Of a stretch of DNA of 64,000 nt, positions 1 to 5,940 are shown one piece after another; the stretch's first letter is position 1; each line of letters opens with the position of its first letter. The notes beneath the pieces were generated by a model. It made no database searches. It had not been told where the DNA came from and worked only from the letters and a program-made list of their open reading frames with translations. The position numbers and the translations under genes were made by a program. Origin of the DNA: a bacterium (GTDB taxonomy: Bacteria > Vulcanimicrobiota > Xenobia > Xenobiales > JADMJV01); the NCBI GenBank assembly GCA_018780265.1, contig JADMJV010000019.1:1-64000 (forward strand). The letters are read 5' to 3'.

Positions 1-225
1 GGCGTAGCGGCCGTTACGCACCGGCAAAATGGTGGCCTGCAGACGAGCCAGGGCTGGCGGGCGTTGCGAACGGGAGTCCATCTTCATCAGCAGCCGGGGC
101 TCCCAACCCGTCAGTTGCTTAATGGCGCCAGCCTCCACCTCAACCAGCCTATCCTGTGCCAACCGGGTAGGCAGTTGCAGCTGCTCAGAAAGTGCCTCCC
201 AGGCTTGGGCGGAAGTGATGGACAT
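1..225 (-). CDS. Type II restriction-enzyme-like protein, N-terminal part
   Basis: Reading the minus strand from the ATG at 225 gives 75 residues that run off the left edge. The start is MSITSAQAWEALSEQL. The stretch WEPRLLMKMDSRSQRPP followed by ARLQATILPVRNGRYA matches the N-terminal pattern I know from a family of type II restriction enzymes (EPRLMxKxD, then about ten residues on, a polar helix end and NxLxILPIxxGxYxI; DUF6997-like). That family match is from memory of the pattern; the catalytic domain lies outside the window, so the enzymatic role is inferred. It is divergent from the ATPase/TOPRIM pair that starts at 433, which fits a defence islet. No methyltransferase is visible in the part shown. 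Confidence 0.55.
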   Translation of the reverse strand, partial: MSITSAQAWEALSEQLQLPTRLAQDRLVEVEAGAIKQLTGWEPRLLMKMDSRSQRPPALARLQATILPVRNGRYA

Positions 226-432
226 ATGGCTTCGGGTTCGTGCCCTAGACAGAGCCAAACCTGCTGAGTCCGGCCTCGGGGATGCGCGCCTCGGGAAAAG
301 AAGGCCACGACCCTGGCACACAGGGGCCACCAAACTCACTCGGACGCCAGGACTTGCGACGAGTGTCCGCAAAGTTTCGCCGTACCGACTCATTACTCTC
401 CAAGGGTGCCGAGCCGGGTTGAGGAGACGCAA
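226..432. other. Divergent intergenic region
   Basis: About 200 bases separate the restriction-like gene from the divergent ATPase gene, so both promoters should lie here. The only structure I see is a short inverted repeat, CCCTG at 311-315 and CAGGG at 321-325, with the loop GCACA. It could be an operator but is too short to claim. The ATPase ribosome binding site GAGGAG lies at 421-426. I found no convincing -35/-10 pair. Confidence 0.3.
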
Positions 433-1665
433 GTGGCGGTCATCGAAGGATTTCGCGTGCAAAATTACCGTGCATTGCGCGATATAACTCTAGGCAAACT
501 GTCCACTCAGCAAAGGGGGGAGCCGCTGACTCCCTTCACAGTTGTTATAGGCAAGAACGGTGTAGGCAAAAGCACACTATTTGATGCCTTTGGGTTTGTA
601 GCCGACTGCCTGTCCACAGATGTGGAAAGCGCCTGCGATGTGAAGCAGCGCGGAGGTTTTGAACGTTTGCGCTCGATGGGCGTGGACGACTCAATCCGTT
701 TTGAAATTTACTACCGTGAAACCCCTAATGAACGGCCCATCACCTACGAATTGGCCATAGGCCTGGATCCTTCCGGGCGACCCTTTGTTGAATCGGAGGT
801 ATTAAGGCAGCGTCGCAAGGGACAAAAACATGGTCGACCTTATCCGTTTCTGCGACTACAACACGGCAAAGGGGCGGTATGGGCAGGAGAAGAGGCACTG
901 GAAGTTGAGGGGGAAGAGGAACGCTCCCAGGTATTGGTAGAGTTGACTGATACCCGTCAGTTGGGTATTGCGACTCTGGGCACTCTGAAAGAACATCCTC
1001 GCATTAAGCGTTTCCGAGACTTTCTTAAAGGCTGGTATTTGTCCTATTTTTACCCCGACGCTGCTCGGAGTTTGCCCGGTGCGGGACCGCAGCGGCACCT
1101 GAACATTCACGGAGATAATATCGGTAACGTAGTTCAATTCATGGAGCGTGAGCACAAGTCTCGATTCAACAGCATCCTGCAACGAATAGCCAACAAAATT
1201 CCAGGAATTACCTCCATCCAGACTCAAGTTACAGAGGACAAGCGAGTCTTGCTCCGTTTCAATGACGGTCCCTTTGCAGACCCGTTTTTTGCTCAACAGA
1301 TGTCAGACGGGACTCTGAAGGTGTTTGCCTACCTGCTCCTGATGGAAGATCCAGAACCTCCAGCGTTTGTCTGTATAGAAGAGCCCGAGAACGGCCTCTA
1401 TCATAAGCTTTTGGAGACTCTGGCCCAGGAGTTCCGCTCGCACGCCACTGGCAAAAGGAATGCGCCCCAGATTTTTGTGACTACGCATCAGCCGTATTTC
1501 GTGGATGCTCTTTCACCGTCCGAAGTGTGGATTTTGGAGAAAGAAGCCACCGGCTATTCTTCGGTGCGTCGGGTGTCGGAACTCGTTGACGTCAACAACC
1601 TTGTGGCTGAGGGCTTACCCTTGGGAGGTCTGTGGTATAGCGACTATCTCGATGCGAGACAATAA
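433..1665 (+). CDS. AAA (OLD/AAA15-like) ATPase of a putative defence pair
   Basis: A 410-residue ABC/SMC-type ATPase of the AAA_21/AAA15 class. Walker A GKNGVGKST is at residues 40-48, an ABC-signature-like segment QQMSDGT near 290, and Walker B FVCIEEPENG near 312-320, followed by an H-loop-like TTHQPYFVD. It starts with EGFRVQNYRALRD, the usual N-terminal strand of OLD-type ATPases. The GTG at 433 is preferred because GAGGAG sits six bases upstream; a GTG at 406 would add nine residues. The stop overlaps the ATG of the next gene by one base (TAATG), so the two are translationally coupled. Such ATPases paired with a TOPRIM partner occur in antiphage systems (OLD, PARIS and related). The antiphage role here is inferred from architecture and from the restriction-like neighbour. 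Confidence 0.85.
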   Translation: MAVIEGFRVQNYRALRDITLGKLSTQQRGEPLTPFTVVIGKNGVGKSTLFDAFGFVADCLSTDVESACDVKQRGGFERLRSMGVDDSIRFEIYYRETPNERPITYELAIGLDPSGRPFVESEVLRQRRKGQKHGRPYPFLRLQHGKGAVWAGEEALEVEGEEERSQVLVELTDTRQLGIATLGTLKEHPRIKRFRDFLKGWYLSYFYPDAARSLPGAGPQRHLNIHGDNIGNVVQFMEREHKSRFNSILQRIANKIPGITSIQTQVTEDKRVLLRFNDGPFADPFFAQQMSDGTLKVFAYLLLMEDPEPPAFVCIEEPENGLYHKLLETLAQEFRSHATGKRNAPQIFVTTHQPYFVDALSPSEVWILEKEATGYSSVRRVSELVDVNNLVAEGLPLGGLWYSDYLDARQ

Positions 1666-2327
1666 TGCACATTGAGATTCTCGTGGAGGACAGCTCCGGC
1701 AAGAAACTGCTGGACTCCATCATCCCTAAAATCCTGGGCCCCCTACACAACGAACATACCTGGAGATTGCACGCCTACCGGGGAATAGGCCGGCTCCCGC
1801 GGGGACTGAAACCCGGAGGCGACCCACGCAAACGAATCCTTCTAGACCAAGTGCCAAGAATTATCCAAGGCTATGGGAAAACTCCAGGTATCGACGCGGT
1901 GGTGGTCGTACTGGACAGTGACCGAAAGGATTGTGCCAGTTTTTTGGCCGAACTGAAAGCGATGGCGGCCTCTTGTCAGTCGCCTCCCAACACAATCTTC
2001 AGGTTGGCAATTGAAGAAATGGAGGCTTGGTATTTTGGGGACCCAGAAGCCCTATTGGTGGGGTATCCACGGGCCAGGCAAGAGGTCCTCGCAAGATACA
2101 TTCAGGACAGTGTCTGTGCCACCTGGGAAATGCTAGCCGATGCCGTATATCCGGGTGGCGTTGCGGCCGTTAAGAAAGTCGGTTGGCCCTTGCCTGGACA
2201 ATTAAAGCACGAGTGGGCTGAAAAGATCGGCCCCTGGATGGACCCAGAACGAAATCAGTCTCCGAGCTTTGCCAAACTGAGGGACGGATTGCGCAGTCTC
2301 CTCGGCGCAGCCGGGTCAGAGCTATAA
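1665..2327 (+). CDS. TOPRIM-fold protein (DUF4276-like), ATPase partner
   Basis: A 220-residue protein coupled to the ATPase upstream. It shows the TOPRIM metal-binding pattern: an acidic pair in EILVED (E8, D9) near the N-terminus and the DxD in VVVLDSDRKD (D84, D86). It also carries the acidic IEEMEAWYFGD segment (E117-E120, W122) typical of DUF4276-type proteins. TOPRIM domains in OLD-like nucleases cut or nick nucleic acid; here the OLD arrangement is split over two genes. A nuclease role is therefore likely but not shown. It is followed by about 80 bases without a gene and then by the convergent graspetide operon. No strong terminator is visible there, only a weak CCAGG/CCTGG hairpin at 2368-2381. 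Confidence 0.75.
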   Translation: MHIEILVEDSSGKKLLDSIIPKILGPLHNEHTWRLHAYRGIGRLPRGLKPGGDPRKRILLDQVPRIIQGYGKTPGIDAVVVVLDSDRKDCASFLAELKAMAASCQSPPNTIFRLAIEEMEAWYFGDPEALLVGYPRARQEVLARYIQDSVCATWEMLADAVYPGGVAAVKKVGWPLPGQLKHEWAEKIGPWMDPERNQSPSFAKLRDGLRSLLGAAGSEL

Positions 2328-2405
2328 TTTCGCTGCGGCCGTGGCGGAGTTTGCGGAGCTGCGCAATCCAGGCCCCCCTGGCAAAGCAATTTCTTGCTCA
2401 CCAAC

Positions 2406-3389
2406 TCAGACCTGGGTCTTTACCCGACCCGAGCGCAGCATCAGCAGCTCGGCCATGGCCTCGGCGATGGGCAGGCAGCGCTGCAACCAGAACCACTCTC
2501 CGCCAGCGTTGATCTCGAGAAAGTAGTGCGTCCCATCGGGAGCTACCACAAAATCGGCGCCGGCGTAATTGAGTCCAAAAAACTCGGTGAGTCGCAGCAA
2601 CCCGGCCTCGACCTCGGCGGGCAAGGTCTGGGGCTCCCACTCTTCTATCAAGCCCACTCCGTCGCGACGCCAGTCCACAGCCGTGACCTCGCTCTTTTGA
2701 GAGAGCACGCGGGCCGTAAAGACCTTCTTGCCAACGACCGTAGAACGCAATTCGCAGGCCTTGGGGATCCACTCCTGAAAAGTCATGGGGGCGTAGCGAA
2801 GTCCGCTCAAGTCCTCCAGATCCTGAGCCTTGACGGGGGTGGTGAAGACGACCAGTTCATCTTGTCCCCGATAGATGGCGAAGGAAGACTGCATCTTGGT
2901 TACCATTTGGCCGTCGAGTTCGCGAAAGAAACGGCGCACTTCAATCGGATCGTTCGAAAAGAGTGTTTTGGGAATGGTCAGGCCAAACTCACGGGCCTTC
3001 ATCAACTGCAATTCTTTGTGATCGGTGCGACGCACGCTGCTTAAGGGATCGACCTGCAAGACGTCGAGCCCGGCGATGGTCCCGTAGAGTGTGCGACGGG
3101 CTTCGTTGACACAGGGTTCGCGGGTGTCGCCTAACTCCTCGGGGATACGCGCCCCGGCAAAAAAGCGTCGGTACCACAACGAAGCGACCTCGTCGAGGTC
3201 GAGCCAACCTGCGGGTAAATTGAGTTGGCGCAGGGTGCGCTGACGAGTGAGTTGGGTGGTTAATCGTACCGAGGTGGGATAATGATCGGTGTCGAGTCGG
3301 TAGGGCGTCCCGCCCAGGTCGTGAATGGCCTGAGAGACCATGGCGACCGAGTCGTTGTCGTCGCTGCGGGTGACCAGCAGCACCTTCAC
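2406..3389 (-). CDS. mdnC: Microviridin-type ATP-grasp ligase, ester-forming (MdnC/MvdD-like)
   Basis: A 327-residue ATP-grasp ligase. The N-terminal pre-ATP-grasp part VKVLLVTRSDDNDSVAM, the segment QSSFAIYRGQDELVVFTTPV, the PMTFQEWIPKACELR stretch and the C-terminal ATP/metal-binding FLEINAGGEWFW all correspond to the lactone-forming graspetide ligase MdnC/MvdD as I remember it. That enzyme activates the Asp and Glu side chains of the core and joins them to Thr and Ser. The GTG at 3389 is chosen because it forms a four-base GTGA overlap with the stop of the gene upstream; a longer reading frame to 3461 would lie inside that gene. The distinction between ester and amide ligase rests on sequence resemblance and not on biochemical data. 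Confidence 0.9.
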   Translation of the reverse strand: MKVLLVTRSDDNDSVAMVSQAIHDLGGTPYRLDTDHYPTSVRLTTQLTRQRTLRQLNLPAGWLDLDEVASLWYRRFFAGARIPEELGDTREPCVNEARRTLYGTIAGLDVLQVDPLSSVRRTDHKELQLMKAREFGLTIPKTLFSNDPIEVRRFFRELDGQMVTKMQSSFAIYRGQDELVVFTTPVKAQDLEDLSGLRYAPMTFQEWIPKACELRSTVVGKKVFTARVLSQKSEVTAVDWRRDGVGLIEEWEPQTLPAEVEAGLLRLTEFFGLNYAGADFVVAPDGTHYFLEINAGGEWFWLQRCLPIAEAMAELLMLRSGRVKTQV

Positions 3390-4330
3390 CGATGTTCGAC
3401 CAGAGCTTTGGCCAGGCGCTCGGCGATGGGCAGACCCAGATCGCGCTCCAGCCAGCCCCACTCACCGGCCTGATTGACCTCCAAAAAGTATGGCTCTTGA
3501 TCGGCTTCCACTTCAAGAAAGTCGAAAGCCCCGTAAACCAGCCCCAGTTTGGACATCATGGTGTGGACCTTGGCCTGCAGGCCGGAGCTAAGTTGCGCCA
3601 CCTCCCAATGAAGTCCGTCCTCTTCCTGGGCCGCCCTCCAGTCGATCAAATGGGGATTGTCCAGCCGCAAAGCGCCAACATAAAGGTCCTGTCCCACCAC
3701 GATCACACGAAACTCGCGCCGACGCCGCAAGCAGGGTTGAAAAATCTGCGGCATCCAGCGGATCACTTCAAGTTGGTCCCAATGTTCGGGTTCAATCTTG
3801 GTGGTATAGGCAAAGTCGGGATGACCCTCCATGGACTGAACGGTGGGCAAAAGCAGCTTGGTAATGACACCCTCGGAAAAATTCTCGGCGAAAGCGCGCG
3901 CCTCACTCGGAGAACTGGTCACCAGCGTGGGCGGCACGCGCAGGCCGAGGCGCTCGGCCAAAGCCAACTGTCGCAGCTTCGACTCGGCCGCATCAGCGGC
4001 GCCCAGTGGATTGATCCAGAAGGCTTCCTCGAGTTGACCCATGGCCTCCAGAAAGAAGGCCCGCGACTGTTGGGCGCAGGCCAGCGGTGCCTCGGGAGGC
4101 ACCACGCCCGGCCACAATCGCCGGGCCCAACAGGCCCGGGCCGCCGTGAGATCCAGTTGCTGATCGCCGGCCTCCAGCCAGACCACCCCACCTGGACCCA
4201 CGGAGAGGCGAAACTCGGCAGGAAAATGATCGGTATTGAGACGCCGGTATTCGGCGCCCATCCGATGCAAATGGTGTTCTACACCGTCGATCGTGTAAAA
4301 ATCACGGCTGTGGGTTAGCAATAAAATCAT
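3386..4330 (-). CDS. mdnB: Microviridin-type ATP-grasp ligase, amide-forming (MdnB/MvdC-like)
   Basis: A 314-residue ATP-grasp ligase beginning ILLLTHSRDFYTID, the same opening as the lactam-forming graspetide ligase MdnB/MvdC. The C-terminal catalytic strand reads YFLEVNQAGEWGW, the ATP-grasp metal-binding Glu/Asn pattern. In microviridins this enzyme closes the amide between the core Lys and the last acidic residue, after the esters are made. It starts 18 bases after the precursor stop, with no clear Shine-Dalgarno sequence (CTTCTCTCCACTTCG precedes the ATG). Translation may therefore depend on re-initiation or coupling from the precursor. It overlaps the next ligase by four bases, so the three genes form one operon. 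Confidence 0.88.
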   Translation of the reverse strand: MILLLTHSRDFYTIDGVEHHLHRMGAEYRRLNTDHFPAEFRLSVGPGGVVWLEAGDQQLDLTAARACWARRLWPGVVPPEAPLACAQQSRAFFLEAMGQLEEAFWINPLGAADAAESKLRQLALAERLGLRVPPTLVTSSPSEARAFAENFSEGVITKLLLPTVQSMEGHPDFAYTTKIEPEHWDQLEVIRWMPQIFQPCLRRRREFRVIVVGQDLYVGALRLDNPHLIDWRAAQEEDGLHWEVAQLSSGLQAKVHTMMSKLGLVYGAFDFLEVEADQEPYFLEVNQAGEWGWLERDLGLPIAERLAKALVEHR

Positions 4331-4348
4331 CGAAGTGGAGAGAAGCGG

Positions 4349-5236
4349 CTAAGCTCGACCCTCTTCGTTGTCACTGGGGAACTTCTGGGTGGTGAAAATG
4401 GGGCCGCCACCTCCGATGGGTCCGCCACCGCCGCCATCCTCGTTGTCGCTGGGGAACTTGAGAGTGGTGAAGATCGGACCGCCGCCACCATCTTCATTGT
4501 CGCTGGGAGCTTTCTTGGTGACGATGGGGCCACCGCCACCATCCTCGTTGTCGCTGGGCGCTTTCTGGGTGACGGCACCGCCTCCGCCTCCGATGGGGCC
4601 GCCACCGCCGCCGTCCTCATTGTCACTGGGGAACTTGAGGGTGGTGACAATGGGGCCGCCGCCACCGTCTTCGTTATCGCTGGGCGCCTTGCGGGTCACG
4701 ATGGGGCCACCGCCGCCATCCTCGTTGTCGCTGGGCGCCTTCTGGGTTACAGCCCCGCCCCCGCCTCCGATCGGCCCACCGCCGCCCTCTTCATTGTCAC
4801 TGGGGAACTTGAGGGTGGTAACCGGGCCCCCTCCCCCTCCGATGGGACCGCCACCGCCGCCATCCTCATTGTCGCTGGGGTATTTGAGGGTGGTAACCGG
4901 GCCCCCTCCCCCACCGATGGGACCGCCACCGCCATCCTCTTGATCGGACGGGAACTTTTGAGTCTGAGCGCCGCCTCCGGGAGGCTGCTGACCTTCTAAG
5001 TAACGAGCAAAGAACGGGTTGTTCTGGTTGGGTCCGGCTGCCAGTCCGCGCCATGAACTGTTGAGTTGCTCGATGGCCTGCAGGACGCTGGCAAAAAACT
5101 GCCGCATGTCCGCGTTGCTGGCAAAGGCGCTCTGTCCCGGACCTACGGGGCCAGTTCCACCAGCGTTTTGAAAGGGACCAGGACCCTGTGCCGGGTAAAA
5201 TCCGCCGCTGCCGCCCACGCCCGATGTGTATGCCAT
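4349..5236 (-). CDS. mdnA: Ten-core microviridin (graspetide) precursor
   Basis: A 295-residue ribosomal peptide precursor. Residues 1-90 form the leader, which starts MAY, has a helical stretch near 42-62, and carries PFFARYLE at 74-81. PFFARFL-type motifs are the ligase-binding helix of microviridin leaders. Ten cores of the form TxKxPSDxE(D/E) follow, with the first Thr at residues 92, 116, 141, 164, 181, 199, 223, 240, 258 and 283. Linkers are G4-5 P I, with or without a second G4-5 (P/A) V or P I F block. Every core keeps the Thr, Lys, Ser, Asp and two terminal acidic residues at microviridin spacing, so two esters and one amide per core are possible. GGAGAGG lies six bases upstream of the ATG. 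Classical precursors are about 50 residues with one core, so this one is unusually large. The identity is clear; the products and their targets are inferred. Confidence 0.93.
   Translation of the reverse strand: MAYTSGVGGSGGFYPAQGPGPFQNAGGTGPVGPGQSAFASNADMRQFFASVLQAIEQLNSSWRGLAAGPNQNNPFFARYLEGQQPPGGGAQTQKFPSDQEDGGGGPIGGGGGPVTTLKYPSDNEDGGGGGPIGGGGGPVTTLKFPSDNEEGGGGPIGGGGGAVTQKAPSDNEDGGGGPIVTRKAPSDNEDGGGGPIVTTLKFPSDNEDGGGGGPIGGGGGAVTQKAPSDNEDGGGGPIVTKKAPSDNEDGGGGPIFTTLKFPSDNEDGGGGGPIGGGGPIFTTQKFPSDNEEGRA
4361..4963 (-). repeat. Tandem array of ten graspetide core modules
   Basis: Ten coding repeats lie inside the precursor gene. The cores are, in order, TQKFPSDQED, TLKYPSDNED, TLKFPSDNEE, TQKAPSDNED, TRKAPSDNED, TLKFPSDNED, TQKAPSDNED, TKKAPSDNED, TLKFPSDNED and TQKFPSDNEE. 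Core-to-core distances are 24, 25, 23, 17, 18, 24, 17, 18 and 25 residues. There are long linkers with two Gly blocks and short linkers with one. Two core types alternate, one with an aromatic residue and one with Ala between Lys and Pro. The near-identical DNA suggests recent expansion by unequal crossing-over. Confidence 0.95.
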
Positions 5237-5271
5237 GAAAACCTCTCCAGTCGCTTGATTGCCTTTTTAAT

Positions 5272-5299
5272 AGTATACCCGTCAGCTTCTTCCAGTTAA
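5272..5299 (-). promoter_or_regulatory. Predicted promoter of the graspetide operon
   Basis: On the minus strand there is a -35-like TTAACT (5294-5299), a 16-base spacer and a -10-like TATACT (5272-5277). It sits 35 bases upstream of the precursor start codon and ahead of the GGAGAGG ribosome binding site. This is a sigma-70-type reading by eye and has not been measured. Confidence 0.5.
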
Positions 5300-5358
5300 G
5301 GTCCCAAATTTTAAGGATTCGGCATATTAGCCATCCGCTTCGACCAGGGAGCCTGCTC

Positions 5359-5394
5359 GGTAGTACTTTGGTAGTACACCCTCGGCTAGGGTGT
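5359..5394 (+). promoter_or_regulatory. Direct repeat plus hairpin upstream of the small FliG-N-like gene
   Basis: GGTAGTAC occurs at 5359-5366 and again at 5370-5377, 11 bases apart, which is one helical turn and typical of a protein-binding site. It runs into a hairpin, ACACCCT at 5376-5382 and AGGGTGT at 5388-5394 with loop CGGCT, which ends 12 bases before the ribosome binding site of the gene at 5420. The element could be an operator or an attenuating 5-prime leader. It also lies between the divergent graspetide operon and this gene, so it might act on either. Confidence 0.4.
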
Positions 5395-5419
5395 CTTCAA
5401 GAAAGCGAGGGACTTGAAG

Positions 5420-5605
5420 ATGAAGCTCACTCACCAGCAAAAGATCGCCCTGGTCCTGATGAACTTGCCCCCGGCCGAAACCGCCGAAGTATGGAGCCAA
5501 CTCACCCCTGGCGAACGAACACTATACAGCCGGATCTATGCCGACCTACCAACCCTGGAAGGAGACTACTGCGAGCAAGTTATGCTGGAGATGCTGGCCG
5601 CCTAA
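5420..5605 (+). CDS. Small FliG/MgtE-N-like helical protein
   Basis: A 61-residue protein starting at ATG 5420, chosen because GAGGG lies eight bases upstream; an in-frame TTG at 5414 would sit too close to that site. The sequence LTHQQKIALVLMNLPPAETA, with SQLTPGERTLYSRIY after it, resembles the first helical repeat of FliG and MgtE N-terminal domains, where a helix-turn-helix of the type LxxLxPxExxxI follows a hydrophobic helix. It is far too short to be either protein. The resemblance is weak and no function is proposed. It lies 55 bases before the dodecin gene on the same strand. Confidence 0.6.
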   Translation: MKLTHQQKIALVLMNLPPAETAEVWSQLTPGERTLYSRIYADLPTLEGDYCEQVMLEMLAA

Positions 5606-5660
5606 GAGGCAATGGCCGACCAACTTTGAAACACCTTTCAGCTTACCCTGGAGGTGAAAG

Positions 5661-5867
5661 ATGTCCGTTTACAAGTTGACCGAAGTGGTTGGAAGTTCCA
5701 AAGAAAGCTTTGCCGACGCCACCCGCAAGGCGGTGCGCCGAGCTTCCAAGAACATTCGCGGTACCAGCTGGTTTGAAGTCAAAGAAATGCGCGGCACGAT
5801 TAAGGACGGCGAAGTTGACGAATTTCAAGTGAAGGTCGCCATCGGTTTCAAACTCGAAGACGGTTAG
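5661..5867 (+). CDS. Dodecin, flavin-binding dodecamer protein
   Basis: A 68-residue protein of typical dodecin length. It opens with SVYKLTEVVGSSKESFADA, then has the helix ATRKAVRRASKNIRG and the strand TSWFEVKEMRGTI, ending KVAIGFKLEDG. Dodecins form hollow twelve-subunit shells that store flavins such as FMN or riboflavin in the cytoplasm and limit flavin photochemistry. The Trp in TSWFEV sits where dodecins stack flavin. A strong ribosome binding site (GGAGGTG) precedes the ATG. It stands between the small FliG-N-like gene and the DUF4132 gene, with no flavin-related neighbours. Confidence 0.93.
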   Translation: MSVYKLTEVVGSSKESFADATRKAVRRASKNIRGTSWFEVKEMRGTIKDGEVDEFQVKVAIGFKLEDG

Positions 5868-5940
5868 GGATCGGGAGGATGGATTGAACGGGTCGTCGCA
5901 TTCTTCAACGGCTAAGAACTTCCTCAAGGAGTCTCAAGTC

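Noticed and set aside
311..325. Inverted repeat CCCTG / CAGGG between the divergent defence genes
   Set aside because: Too short to call an operator or terminator without more copies.
433..2327. ATPase/TOPRIM pair as Gabija
   Set aside because: In Gabija the OLD-like ATPase and TOPRIM parts are fused in GajA and the partner is a UvrD-like helicase. Here they are split and no helicase is present.
4368..4943. Plus-strand frame of 191 residues rich in Pro and Ser opposite the graspetide cores
   Set aside because: It is the antisense shadow of the Gly-rich core array (GGT/GGC read as Pro). It has no ribosome binding site, and the precursor strand is far better supported.
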